64,000 nucleotides of DNA, from contig NC_060235.2 of assembly GCF_021155775.2 (NCBI RefSeq), positions 9,533,193 through 9,597,192 of the forward strand. The letters run 5' to 3'. A program made the position numbers and the translations under genes. Under the pieces are notes generated by a model. That model had not been told where the DNA came from. It worked only from the letters and a program-made list of their open reading frames with translations, and did no database searches. Below, piece by piece: positions 41,076 to 54,933 of the stretch (positions within the stretch are counted from its first letter, which is position 1; each line of letters opens with the position of its first letter). The stretch is from Neodiprion pinetum (taxonomy: Eukaryota; Arthropoda; Insecta; Hymenoptera; Diprionidae).

Positions 41076-44000
41076 AATTATGTTTAATTTCAATCATATT
41101 GATCGAACCGTTTTCGAGAAAATAAAAGTTCAAGCGACACAGGTTTTTATTGAAAAAGTAGCGAAATTTTAGTAAAACACGCATAACCTTTGGAAAAAAA
41201 GTTACACATTCATTTTAAATGAATTATTTTCATGGGAATTGATATGGAAATCACTCGTTTCAATAAATTATTCGCAGAATAATAATTTACGCTTGTCTTC
41301 TCATCTGCAAAACCCATGTTAATTCGGACTTATTCATAGTAAAATTTTAATATTTTGGGTTGGTATTGCTCAACGGAACCCGTGTATAAGCATAGGCGAT
41401 GTTTCGATCCCCTGTTTCCAACCTATAAATACTGATAGAAGTAGAAAGAATTGGAGTCACAAGATGGTCTTAGTCTAAAAAACTCGGGATTCAGCTCTAT
41501 GATAACGTAAATTTTTCCAAAAAGTTTGATGTAAGAACTTTGTTTTTTACGTAAAAGTAACATATAGCCATGAAAATTATTTAAATGACTTTACAAATAA
41601 TTTGTTGTCAAAGTATAAGTGAAGACGAAGAAAATAGTATACTCGCTTTGGGCAACATTTCTCTTACTCGCTGAATTATAAACATTCGAAGTCTTAAAGG
41701 TCAAAAGTTGAAGAAAATATATGGCCAGAATATGGATTGAAATAAACATTTGAAATCATAGGTAATGAATACTGAAAGATGGAGAAAAATAATGAAATCA
41801 AAACTAGTCAGTATCGATGGTACGTTGAGTTGGAATAAAATGCCTCACCCTTTTTGTGTAATTAATGCCAAGGGTTACTCACTTTTTGAATTGCAAATTA
41901 CTCTTCACGAAGTCATTCCTAAGAAATCGGTTAAAAATCACTCATATCTTGCGAAACCCAAGCAGAAACCACTTAAAATTCAACCGGAAATTGCTTTTAA
42001 TCGGGTGAAATCGCTAAAAATCGTTTCAAATCACAGTGAAAGTTGCTAGAAATTACTAAATATCTTAGAAATTGAAAGCATTTGAAGTCACATGAAATCG
42101 AATAAAATTATTGCGAATATCTCATGAAATCAGTGAAATCATCTGTCACCCAATCTGAAAATGAATATCCCTCCGAATAAATAGTTTAAGTTCTTTTCAA
42201 AAAAGATTCCGCTTCAAGGCCGAAACATCAAAAAAGTTAAATTTAAAATGTTTTCTCCGACCCACGTCACCAAGTAGAAATTTATTATTATTCCTAACGT
42301 GTTACGTGTTATTCTCTCCTTTACTTGTGGTAACTGTCATCATTTAAGGCATAAAAAGATGCCTGTGGAATTTTTTCAAGAATCTGATATGAAAAGTTTT
42401 CTATTGACTTGGGCTATCAAGAATCTCATATCGCGCACATATACTGCGTGATTTGTAACTTCTAAGAAACTGATCGATGACGACTTCAGACAAGCATCGT
42501 TTCATACCAAGTTTAAGAACAACTTACTGTTTCTAAGCGGTATGGAATCATTTCCAAAAATATACATGTATCATATATCGACAAGCCTCGAAGCGCAAAA
42601 TTGTGTACTGTTTGCTAAAACCGCTATTCGGTGGAAAGAGCGAAGGCAGAGCTCTCATCGCAATAGACTTGAAGGACGTCACGTGAAGAAAATTGAGTTC
42701 CCTTCTTTTGCCCCACCTTCTTCCCAACCATTTTCTTCGTTTCTTCGCCTTTGTATTTATTCATGTATCTCGTTCGCTCTCACAACGTGGCATTTTCGAT
42801 GTCGGCAGAGCCTCTTTTGCAAGTTTTAAAACTCGCTTCGTCGTCTCTTTCGGACAGGATTGGGTAATCACATTTCGTTGGCTCGCTCCTCTTGCAGTCC
42901 TGTAGTTCACCGTTTTTGGGCAATCTATTATTACACCGTTGTCTCGCAATAGTTCAAAACTATAAAAGCGAACTGTTTGTAATAACTAAGCGATATTTGG
43001 AAGCAACTAACGCTTGCATTACCAGAGAGGCACCAAAAAAAAAGAGCTTGGACTATGTGAGCATCCGTAAAATCTTGATGATTATTTAGTTTTTGATAAA
43101 AATGTCGTGAAATTGTAAAGTTTTTGCTAAAATTGGATTATTTATGAAAGAAAACTGTCTCATGTTGTGGCAAAACACTTACTCCAAAAATAAACTAATA
43201 GCAAAGCAAGATTTGTCCATGCCATGGAAAAACATTTTGCCCATCGTTAATCTTATATTCCCATTCCGGATTTGGTCTACGATAAGTAAGACGATCCGCG
43301 AGGCTTTGGGAAAATTTTAGCTAAGGTATACAAATACTTGAAGCCCTCGTTATTTGTTTTTTAATTCGACGAAAACTCATCTCTCTGGAGAAGGCAGGCG
43401 AACAATTTTTTTTATTTTGAAATATGCATAAAAATATGAAAATCAATTTGAAGACGATTAAGCCAATAACGTAGCTCTGCAATCAAAAACTCGTTACAGC
43501 TTATCGTACCCCAAGGTTTTGCTTCGTCCCTCTTCATCTAATAAGTTTTACCTCGTTCGGTTGGAAACAGTCCCTACGTGGCTTGAGTTTCTTGGTGACT
43601 TAGCCGATAGCGGCAGCGCCCAAAAGTGCCCTAAACAGCTTACAGGAGGTGCAAATTAACAGATCAAACTTACCAGAGTTTGGTGTAATACATATGCCCT
43701 GCAATCGGTGGCATCTCAACCAAAGAATTTACCAAAGACGTCAGTGTTTTGAGTCGGTTCGGAATGAATTATCTTGTGTGTACGCCATAATGTGTATAAT
43801 GTAGGCACTCAGTCAAAGAGCTAGTGACATAGTTCTTAATTAACTCAAAATGATAAAGATAAAAGAGAAAACTATGCATCGTGCGCTCTTCGGTATAAAA
43901 TAATGTAATTCGAATATCCCCAAACAGAATAGAACGGTATAAGAGGTTTGCGAACTGAAGTTTTCATTGTTTATCTATTTTCATTTTATTTTGCAAGTTC

Positions 44001-47000
44001 ACTCATGGTATTCATCGGAACTAAACGACTTACGGTCTGGGTATCAACTTTTTCGAATTGATTTGGCTGATTGGCGTTCAATTTTTCAATAATAATTCTG
44101 AAAATATACTGTTTAAATTAACTAATCTCAAGTAACCGAGAGGACTAAATATTGTTGCTCACTTTGAATAACTCACGGTCTAAATTACTCCACATAGTCT
44201 AGTAATTTTATAATAATTTTTAGTTTTCGACAGGGCTGATTTACTGACTCTTGATTTTAAACCGATTCTTAAGTGAAGGTTTCAGAATCATTATTGACTT
44301 TGCAGGCTCGTTCGATTCACACACTGGTATTGAAAATTACCCCCTCACGAGCTTCTACGACTTATTACGAAATGTTTTACAGTTTTCCATGCAATTTCTC
44401 TCCATTGAATTTGAAACAAATTTTAAAAATACATGTTTTCCATTTTCTTTACGCGAAAGCAACTGCCGCGCATTAATGTGGAGTGAGTTCAAGCCGAGAC
44501 TTAGTCTCATAAAATACCAAAGCACGGTAGTAACTGTCCACAAAATAATTCAGACTAATTTGCCTGACGTGAAATACCCTGTACGCCGGAACCTGGATAT
44601 CCACTTGAGATGCAATATAAATGTTTAGTACTATATGCTGGTGTAGATGAGAATATGGAAGAGGTTTTCAACATTCAACTGATATGATTATTATCTTGAC
44701 AAACGTGTCCCCTCATTGTAATCGTATTATACGTGCAACCGGCACAAAAATTTTTTAAATCGTATGTCGGTCGTATGTTCTGACATTTCTGCAACCATCG
44801 TGTATTTATGTAGTAGCGCGTCATCAAAAATAGGTACCTCAAAGCGAGATTTAAAGGGTTATCACGAAGGTAGATTACCGATGTCCAATTCTGATTTCCC
44901 TTATTACTTATGAGCGCCATTCTGGCGACTTGTTAAAGCTGTATTTTCTGCTTTTGGCGGACACTTTTTTCAGTTGAAAGCCCAGACGAGATACTTCCCC
45001 TTACCTCTACCCTCCTTAGCGTCAAAACACAAGATGAGGAGAAGCCATTAGTAGCGTCGAGCGTCACATTTTCTCGCGTGACACGTTGAGCGAATTGGTT
45101 GGGATACACAAATACCCTCCAGATAAAAATAGTAGTTAATCGAAATCATTCTCTTGTCTAGATCAACACAGTTGCCCGTCTATGATTAAAGAACATAAAC
45201 AATGAAAAATGGGGGATCCGAGAATTTGGATGGCAGGGGATTCTGAATCATAGTTATTTGAGAAATTACGTGTCAAATTAACCAATTTCGACTTCTACCG
45301 TTTCCACATTTGTTGAAACTTTTTAGGCGATAATAGCGTCTATAACCCCGAAGCACTGGAAAACATTTTTTAATAAAATCACTTTCGCGTTACAAGTATA
45401 CAAAGTTTCTTAACCCTCCGTATGAACACTAGTTCTTTTAAAGTACAGTCGAAATTTCAATTTCGAATTTTTTTGACTTTGATAAAGGGACTTTCCGCTC
45501 TCTTCTCTAAAAAATCTGGTTAGTAGATAGGAGTCTGCCTGTGCTGTGGCTTTTTTTAAATAATAAATAATATACGTTAGTTTCAATATCTATGTTTCTA
45601 TTATATATATTTATATCATACGTAACTCCTGTAAATATTCTTCACTTTAAGGTCTTGAAACAATTGAACTTTTTAATGTCCCTTCTCTTGAAAGTTCATA
45701 GTGATAGGTGTAAGATCATGAATGAATTTTCTGTCCATCTTTATTCGTTGCCAAGTTATAAATTTTTCTACAAATTCCCGAATTTTCCGCAATTTTGCAG
45801 AAGATCTTAATATTTATTTGAAAAACTTTCAAACATACGACTCTATTAAGTTTTGAAGAAAGTACTACACACTCTGAGAAGTAATCCGGATTTTCTCCCG
45901 ATTTTTTGAAAACCCAGAACAGTTCCAAAATACGGACTGCCTCTTTAAGACCCAGTGTCCACGCCGAAAGTATGAAAAACAAACATGCTGAAGTTAGTAA
46001 CTTTACTGTGAAGATTCATGTCGACAGAAAACTGTTATTTCGTGACTCGCATCTGGAATTGTCTGAAATTGAGCAAACCGTGATCAAATAAGACACAAAT
46101 ATTTTGAAATCCAAATTTTTTTAAAGGCATTGGAAACTTGAAAATAGTGGATTTCTTTCCCATGTTCTAGCTGTCACGCTAAGGTTATCAATTTCGACCT
46201 CGTGAAAGGAAGTGTTCACACAATAGGTTAAAATCCACCACTTTTGAAAATCTTTGGTAAAACATAAAAAATTAAATTTTTCTGAATTATTCTAAATTTG
46301 ATCCCACGATGGAACAGTTATCAGAATTTAAAATAATATACACAAAAATTGTATACTTTATTTCAGTTGATTTGCAATGAGCCTTGTAATTTAGATCTAA
46401 GTTTACTCTTCCTGTAATTTGTTAAGTGCTCAGATAACTTTAATTGATTGAAATCCAGTATAACTTATATAGCTCTTAAAATCCCCTATTTTCTAATTTC
46501 GAATAAATAAGAATTAAGGCAAAATACGTCCCAAATGGAAAATATGGGCGATAAAGAAATTTCTCATTTTTCATACAAAATATCGCTACGAGCTTACTGG
46601 GTTGTATTGACAGAACACCATGTTTACAACTGAAATATCGGGTCTGGAGATCGTGACTTTAATTGACACTATAGTTCTGGTATTGGCTGTTAGCGGAGTG
46701 CGTGAAGAGAATTTGTTGTTGTTATGTGCATGATTGCATATTTTGTGTTAAAATATTGTTTTGTGTCTATATCGTAAATAAAGAGTATGTGAAATATTAT
46801 TCACAGTTTTTCGAAAACATCGAAAAATTTGAAAATTATACAGGAATGTATTTCTCACCATCTTCGCGGACAGTTTATTAATATTATTGACTGATATAGT
46901 GCGATAACGATTCCCAAAATAGATTTATTCAATGCACACAATGTCGTTTCAGAAGTTGGAGAACGGTAAAAAAAATGGCGTGTAGTAACTTGTGTTACAT

Positions 47001-49387
47001 TTGGGTAGAATGGCTCTCGTGGAGATATTTGCAGTTCATGCTGGAAAAATTATTGCATTTCTGATAAAGCATAACGCATAACTCTCGTTTATCACGAAGT
47101 GTCGATGACATTTGTAGTATCCTCAAGTCCATGTCGCACTATCGTGACATTTCGATCGATCAACTTTGGATCGAAAATTCAAGTTGTAATTCGGTGATAA
47201 ATTTCTGCAGAAGAAATGTTTCATGGATTGCCATTTGGTATTACGAAACAGTGGAATAATAGTTGAAAGTTGGATTGATATTTGTTGTGTAATACTCAAA
47301 CTCTTTGCGGTCAATTTTGATCAATCAAAATTTCAGGTTCATGATATATTCTGACTGATTCAAACACATTTCTTTGGAGTCTGAGAAAATTTCAACACAA
47401 AAATATTTTTACCGGTGTAATATAACCATTATTCTATAAGAATAAAAGAATAAGCAGTTTTTTTTTCAATGTATGGGTACTTTTAATTTTACACGCATGC
47501 AGTAGAGACAAATTTTGGGCAGTAACAGCATCGTAATTTTTGTTGTGTACATAGTCCACGGCTGTGCGTCGAGTAGCGAACACATTTCTATTCAAATTTT
47601 AGTTGAACCGAAATCGCCTTTCGTCAGATGGACATATCGATTCGCTGTCGGTGCTGACCTAAAAGAACTTGCCGCGTATAACCGTGGCATATGAAACTGG
47701 ATGTTGAAAATAAATCTGAAATTGCGCAGGGTGCAAAATTTTTTACAGTTGAAACACCTTGACATTAAACGCAAATTAGAATTTCCAAACAGTACAAAGG
47801 GACTAAGTCGAAGTGAACCAGAGAATGGTGAGAATATGAAATTCGACGGCAATTGAAATGCATTCAAATTCATAATGGTGTTTGATGGTGCCATCGATGC
47901 TTGAATATGCATATGAAATGAATGTATAAAGAATCATTATTCGGTGAGAAGATTCTACTTTTTCTAGAGCCTCGAATATTTTCACGTCATTTTCATATAA
48001 TTTCATTAAGATGTCTTTGTACGCGAAATCGTTCAATAAAACGGTTTGAAATTATGCATAACTCCATTGTGAGGGTCAATTTTGCCATCAATATGTGTAG
48101 CACTGGTGCAAGCCGCTCAGATCTTATGGAAGAAGAAGATGAACAAAAAATAAAATCCAGCTTCTTTGTCTTTCGCCGAACGTTATAAATCAACATAACA
48201 GGTGTTTCACATTGAGTGAAATGCTCTAATACCTCGGAAAAAATAGGTTTTATGTGGGAATGCTTATGATAAAAATTTTATGATCTTGAAGAGGGTATGA
48301 GATAATGTCACCATAAATCTTCATGGCGATCGAGGTAAAAAGAGGTCAGGCTCACCATAGATTCCTTGAAGAGGAACGCATCGCTTTTATTACGTAAGAT
48401 CACGGCTGGCCATAAGACAAATCCATCTAGAAAAAGTTTGCAATTATGTTCAAAACCTCATGAATTATGGCGCTTTTAAGTCCGAGAAGGATTCACACTA
48501 GAAACTACGTGTGGTCTACCGGTCAACCGATTTCAGTCCAAAAAAAGCGTTATCACTGTCAATTCATCTCAAGCTGGTAGTTTATAACAAAAGATTTCAT
48601 GAAAATTTGTGATTTTCCAACATAAAATTATCCGAATTTTCAAAAACGTCAATTGGCAACTCTCATTTTATTTTTAAATATTTTGCAAGAAGTTCTTTTT
48701 TTCAAAACCAGTGATGAACTTATCTAATAATAACCATGTATTTTTGTTAAGAAATCTATGGCAACCTTGCCTACCCCTTGTTAAATTTACAAAATAAAAT
48801 TTTATTTGCATCATCTTATGTCGCCGTCTAAACCCTAAGACTTGTGGCCAAAATATATTTCTACAAAATATTTTTCTCGAAATATTTGGGAATTCCACAC
48901 GTAATGGAACGACCTGGATATCTTCTTTCGTTGGCAGATTCTGTAACCTAACCAAGCAAAAACCCTGTAGAGGCCGTGCAATTTTCAGCTTCATATCGAC
49001 CCATCGTTAGCTCTTCTCGTCAGCCGTGAGACATCTCACTTTAGATTCACGAGTAGCAGCCCCAAGGAGTGTTTCACTGGAGTAAAAGTTGAGACCACGA
49101 TTACATATTTCATGATTATTTACATTTTACAAAGTGATTACGAAGGATTACTTGCCGAATAATTTCACTTTGACTACGTGATTTCTCACGATTTCTAAGA
49201 TTTCGTATTATTTCTCAAGATCATAAAGAAATTTCTGTATCCCTAAATGATTTCTCATCACTACCACTGATTACTAATACAGAATTTTATTTTAATATCA
49301 TTGATCCCAATGTGGTAGTTTTGGAGATTGCGAAGTGATTTTGGAGATTAGGAAGTCATTTTGAATAAGATTGACACTATGATCCCT
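41076..49387. other. AT-rich sequence, no gene seen
   Basis: Contains a GAAATC-rich cryptic repeat at about 41930-42140 and its GATTTC-rich counterpart at about 49110-49270. A less AT-rich stretch lies at 42640-42910. Open frames up to 125 codons (44251-44628 plus) and 106 codons (47592-47912 and 48674-48994 minus) lack motifs, splice context or homology I can recognise. Confidence 0.4.
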
Positions 49388-49960
49388 TGAGTGAAACGCC
49401 CCTTGAACAGCCCGCCGAATTTGCTCTGCAGGGATTTTCCGTGTCCGAGTAAAAATCGCGGACCAAGATTATACTCGGGGCAACAAAACGGTCATAGGAG
49501 AGGCCAGCAAGGCGAAATCAATAGGCGTGTATGCACGCAAGGACGCCTATGCCTTCGGTGTGTGAATAAAACAAGCCAGCCAACCTTATCAGGCATCCGG
49601 TCCGCACCCAAACTCGAGACTTCCCGGTAGCCCGGACAGCAGGTATACCGCTGGTTGTATATCAGAGGTCAAAGGTATCAGACATTGGCGTAATACTCTC
49701 CACCACTCTCTTCGACACTCAAGCATCCCGCGTCATTAATATCACAAACATATTACATATGTCCCTTTAAGGCTTCCAAGTCCCGTAACCTAGCCTGTAT
49801 TTTTTCGGGCATGACCTCTTTACTCCTCTACTCTTTAACCTGAAAAACATTTCCTGCTCAAGCAGGCACCCCGCCGGAGCTTTCCACGGATCGATGAAAG
49901 GTGGTGGAAGGCAGTGGAAGTCGAGGGAATGTAGACGCCTACGGTAGGCAACATGCGTAT
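49388..49960. other. Locally GC-richer segment, possible solo LTR
   Basis: Composition rises sharply against the flanks. A TGAGTGAAACGCCCC start at about 49389, AATAAA at about 49565 and GTAGCCCGGACAGCA at about 49627-49641 would fit a solo LTR with TG...CA ends, but I see no clear target duplication. A promoter region is an alternative. Confidence 0.25.
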
Positions 49961-50474
49961 GTATCAGTATGTCTACGTGTACATGTGTTGTAGGTGCGAC
50001 AGACTACACGTACCCTGTAGTTGCGTACCTCTCGTAAGGATAAATGAGCTACACAGTTTGAGTCAAAAGTTAGAGAAATAGAAAAATCCGGTTAAATATT
50101 CCCAGTAATATCATTCGCGTCAATGATAGTGTGTTCGCGGATGAAGCGGCAAGGTACTGTATGATAGAAATTGACTTCAGTAAATCCGGATAACATAGGT
50201 TAATATGTCGACATTTGGAGAACAGGTTTCATAATTAGTATGTTCAGAAGGATTCAACTCCGGTGTCTTTACCCAATTCTAACGCTTTTGGACACGTTAC
50301 GGTCATTAATCAAATTAAGTCGGTAACGGATAGATTATATGCTCACTGATGAGAATTGGATGAAAAACATTCAAGAAATCTAAAAATTATAGTAAAGATA
50401 TAACGCAAAAATGTAATTGTGGACAAACATCTATTGTATCGTACTTACGCAAATATAATTTTTTCCAACACCTG

Positions 50475-50904
50475 CTTGAAAAGTTAGATTTTCGAAGTCT
50501 GTAGAGCATGAGTAAAGTGCTGATTTCTAAATGGTGCGGTAGAATAACGTTGGCGCATGCGTACAATTGAAACGCTTTATTTTTCACACGAGACGTTTTA
50601 CTGCCGCACGTGCACTTTCGAATAACTCGATTCTATGCACTGTGCCATTAAGCATAAGTTAGTTAACCCTAATTGAACGTGCTTTCAGTGGCGCCTTCAC
50701 CGATTCTTAAATCAAACATCCCTTCACACATGTTGAAAAAAATAACAGGTATCCGATTAATGTGATCACAGCGCTCATCTCGGCTCATGTAGCGCTTATA
50801 CTAGTACACATGCGATTGCAGCACTCGCCTTCAGCTCGGACCGCCAATTTGACACTCAAGTTCATCTAAACACAGCACTTGCCTTAGCCGCTAATGCAGT
50901 ATAC
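50475..50904. repeat. Dispersed repeat, copy 2
   Basis: Partner of 13765-14158 in the same orientation. Shared blocks include CTTGAAAAGTT, TCTGTAGAGCATG-type sequence, GCACTGTGCCATTA and CGCTAATGCAGTA near the end. It has no reading frame. Confidence 0.6.
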
Positions 50905-51987
50905 ATCAGACTCACCCAAAATCACCCACTTTCCACAGTTGTAACGCAATATACCATTCTTCAAATTTTTGAGTTTTGATGAGCCATAACTTATATCGAT
51001 GAAATAAATGGGTTCGAATGATTTTTTTACGAGTACTGTGTATTTCAAGTTATTTGATAATTTGAAATTCGTCAAGACCTGCCAGCAATTCGTGGAGATA
51101 TTCACGACGAGGCTGAAAAAAAAATTCAATCCAAATATTTTTAAAAACTTTGATTTTTGTTCAAGACTTTTATCTGTGTCAGGAGATTGGGAAACCTTCA
51201 TTTCTATCAAGTGCCAATAGCAGGTGTGAGGTGCATCATAAACAGCGTCATGATAGGATTATAACAATGATATCCAACACTTTGAGTTTATCATCAATCT
51301 TTGATTTATTGACAAAAATAACAGAATGAAAAATTGAACGAAATGTGACGACGATCATCACATTGTATAGACTACAAGGAAAAACATGGTACACAGATGA
51401 TACAGAGGTGATGCTCAAACCTATTTGGAATGACTTTACGTCCATCTATTGAACTGAATATTGGATACTTTAAAAAATGTAATAGGTGGTGTAAATATGC
51501 TGCATTAATCCTATAGCTGTTACTATTACACCGTTTCCTCATTTTGCAATCGACTTAGCAGGTGCGTTATCAGCCTGACGATACGCAATTTGCTACACCT
51601 TGGCATAAGCGATAGACTACCCGGTAAATTGCTAATACAGTACTACCTTGTTATAACAGAATGTTAGGGCGGTTAGGGGAATAGGATTACCCAGTGTGTA
51701 CATGAAACATTCAAGGACAGTACCTATAATAATTTGAATCGCAGCATGATGTTGAATATCTTCACAAGTATGAAAGAAAACTAGAAAAATTCGAAGAAAT
51801 GGTTATTACAAATGCCTGTTTTTTTTTTCTTTGTCGTGAGACTTATGTATCATTTGTGATTTTTGTTGTCAACGATTGATTTCACTAACCAACTATTGAT
51901 TTAGCTAAACTAAAATCTCAAAGTGATCAGCATCTTGCTCTTCGTGAACCGAAATAATTGTAATTGACAGTCCAAATATGCTATAAG
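50905..51987. other. AT-rich sequence left of the hAT element, no gene seen
   Basis: An open frame of 108 codons on the minus strand (50884-51210) is mostly hydrophobic/basic and unrecognised. Nothing else is supported. Confidence 0.4.
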
Positions 51988-52201
51988 CAGTGACGTAGCT
52001 ATCTTGGAATAGGATGTTTCAAGCAGTCGGTCGCGAGGATAAGACACTGCGGTGGAGTGCTCTGTGCCCGGTGACCGAATGCCCAAATTCACAGCTAGGC
52101 GGCGGCGCTCCGCAACTTCACTCGCAAGTGAAGTATGACCGGGTGAATATTTGAGTTCAAATTCTAACAAATTTCGTATCCTATTGGTACGATATTTGAT
52201 C

Positions 52202-52236
52202 AATATATATACACGTATATATATACATATATATTG
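52202..52236. repeat. TA/CA microsatellite inside the hAT element
   Basis: ATATATATACACGTATATAT and the following TATACATATATAT form a short simple-sequence tract. Confidence 0.8.
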
Positions 52237-52438
52237 GTGTTAGTTAATGACCCGGAACTATGGTCGATACTTTTGAATTCAAAGAAAAGTAGTTATCTAG
52301 TCATTGAGACGCGCACAAAATTGAAATAGTTGTAAAATCATGTAAAACCCCCAAAACAAACTAAGCGGCGCTGTATGTAAGAGAAAGAAGTTAAAAAAAG
52401 TATCGGCCGAAAATAAGATTGTAAAAAAAGTTGCTCAA

Positions 52439-54878
52439 ATGACGACATTTTTTGATGGTCCGTCTACGTTTTCTGCGACTAATGAAATTGCCAGTGATGC
52501 TTTTTCTGATCTAATACCACCACAATATACTGCGTCAGAGCTCGTTTCCACATCAAATGAAAAATCAAATCAACATGATCTACCAATACCAAACGCAGAT
52601 TCGATATCAAATTCGGCTAATGAACAACTTGATGCGACTTTTTATGGCAACACTGCCGATATCACAGTTTCATCAGAGAGAGCTAATTTTCCCAATATTC
52701 GGGCTTCTGAACAAAAACGAGTAATTATCAAACTCGGTCCTTGTGAACCAATGGGTAGTTTTGCTAAAGACACAACTGGTCGTAACAAGAAGGAAGTGTT
52801 CAATGCTCTGGACAATGGTTATGTTATTCAACGACAAGAAATATTTTTTATTGTCAGCCATTTTGGTTGCTACATTATTCAAATTCAGATCCGAAACGTG
52901 TAAGAATAGAACAAGCTGGGCTGCATTAGATCATGACATCGAATCACATGAAGAATTGAAGGAACACGGAATTTCTTGTGGAATTTACTATCGCTGGAAG
53001 ACTGTTTCAACTGTCGATGCAATTCACCAGCGAGCGATCGAAAACGCAGAGAATTATTGGCGTAAAGTACCGTGGCATGTTATTGATGTATCCATTACAT
53101 TGGCTACAAATAATTTACCCTTTTCGGGTCATAACGTTACGAACCTGCAGGATAACTTACCTTCCCAAGGGAATTCCTAGAAGTGATGCATTTACATTCT
53201 GGGAACGATGAAATATTTCCAGCTTTATTAGCGCGTCCTGAAGGTACGGTCAATTACTTATGTTTCGACATATAGAACGAGAAAATCAAGTTGATTGCAA
53301 ATCAGGTCAATGTTGAAATAAAAAAAGAATTAGAAACGGCTGCATTCGTGACTGTCATATTAGATACAACCCAGGATATCGCTGAAGTTAATCAGCTCAG
53401 TACTGTTTTCCATCACATATTGGTACAAAAAAGATGAAAATGATAGGCTACATAAGCTCGAGGTAAAAGAAATTTTTTATGGCTTCACCTAAATCGGTGA
53501 TCAAAAACCTGGAGGATTAGAAGCAACTATTTTGGAAATTATTAAAGAGTTCACAAATATTTGAAAATTACGTGTTCAAGCCTATAACGGTGCTGCAAAT
53601 ATGAGTGGCACTTATTTCAGAGTTCAAGCTCGTATTAAAAAAATGAATTTAGCCACTGAATTTGTACACTGTTGCTCTCACAATTTGAACTTGGTAATTA
53701 ACAACAATGTTTCTAATAAACAGGAAATCGGGGAATTCTGTGAGCAATTGCAAAATATTTATATTTTTTTAGTTCTGTTAGAAGATGGGCTATTAATCTA
53801 TTCGAATCGAACCAATTTATTTAAGGCATTAAAAATGGTTTGTCCAATACGATGGTCTTCTCGTAGTCAAGCACTCGATGCATTACGCTCTCGTTACTTC
53901 AATATTAGCAAATTGCTGACATATCTGTCATTAAACGTTAAGAACTTCGGGCAATGGCGGGAAGCTAGGAGTTTAATTCAATATTTCTAAAAAATTTCCA
54001 ACCGTCATTTTGATAGTCGGGCAAACCAAAATACTAGAACCAATCAATTCAGTGTCTTAACTGCTACGATGAACTGGTAAAGACATAAAGAAATCAGTTG
54101 AGATGCTGTCGTCACTCATTATTTAGTTCACAAATATGAGGAATGATTGGGACTCCGTAAAGGTTAATGCCATTGAGTTCTCAAATGTATGGGAAATTGA
54201 GCCCACTTTTCCCGGATAGCGAGTACGATGTATTGGGCGGTTTCCTGATGAGTTGCAGGAAGCTGAATGTATTTCTAACGATGAGAAGCTTTTCAAATTT
54301 GAGGTGATTTATAGAATGATCTATGTAACAATTGCCCAACTTAACACCAGGTTTCAGCCTGTTGGGCGTTTAAGTGCAAATTTCAAGTGCTACCACTTTC
54401 ATTTTTATTGAAATCATCTGATGGAACTATTCTGACAACTTCGGATATACTATCAGCTACGTACCCAACAGATTTGTCAATAAACTTAGGTTCACAACTG
54501 CTTCGCTTCAAATCGTGCTTTTATAGAGTAATCTTCCAAAATGACATTACATTCGCAAAGTAGTGGAACTACTTTTGATTCACAGCCATTCATCAAGTAG
54601 CTTTACTGATATAATTACGGCAATCAGCATGCATGACTTTTTTAACCTTGTCAGTGACTATAGCATCATGCGAAAGGAGCTGCTTCTATTTGAAAACTGA
54701 TGAAAGCCTATCAGAGGAGTCGTATGTCCCAACATCGCTCAAGTTCTTTGGCAAAGTTGACGATTCAAAGAGAGAGAGTACACGTCGACTTGATCTCGAC
54801 AAAATAATCGATCAATTTACTAAAGCAGACTCGAAAGAAAGTGTTTTAGATCGTTTGACTTGTCACTATCGGAGGTAA
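52439..54878 (+). pseudogene. hAT transposase pseudogene (ZMYM/TTF-like)
   Basis: The frame opens MTTFFDGPSTFS. A TTF-like part holds KLGPCEPMGSFAKDTTGR. After shifts come ATNNLPFSGH, EVMHLHSGNDEIFPALL, KIKLIANQVNVEIKKELETA and VILDTTQDIAEVNQLS, which holds the first catalytic Asp. AYNGAANMSG follows, where functional relatives have Y-D-G-A, so the second Asp is Asn. FVHCCSHNLNLVINN and CPIRWSSRSQALDALR follow. The C-terminal hAT dimerisation block is FLTLSVTIASCERSCFYLK, then LDLDKIIDQF. At least four stops or frame changes make it nonfunctional. Confidence 0.9.
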
Positions 54879-54933
54879 GGGGCACATTTGATGCATAACT
54901 TTCGAAGGCGCTGAAAGTCTAGTTATGTCACTG

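Larger units (their letters stand above)
51988..54933 (+). mobile_element. hAT transposon of the TTF/ZMYM-like type, full-length but decayed
   Basis: Terminal inverted repeats are CAGTGACGTAGCTA at 51988 and, on the other strand, CAGTGACATAACTA from 54933. The flanking octamers GCTATAAG and GTTAGTAG agree at five of eight positions, like an old 8-bp hAT target duplication. Between them lies a broken transposase with TTF-type, catalytic and C-terminal dimerisation segments. Near the left end a GC-richer block (52020-52140) is typical noncoding subterminal sequence. Confidence 0.85.

Noticed and set aside
44251..44628. Open frame of 125 codons on the plus strand
   Set aside because: No motif, no splice context, composition like flanking noncoding DNA.
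47592..48196. Overlapping frames on both strands around a symmetrical region
   Set aside because: No clear long inverted repeat or motif could be confirmed by eye.
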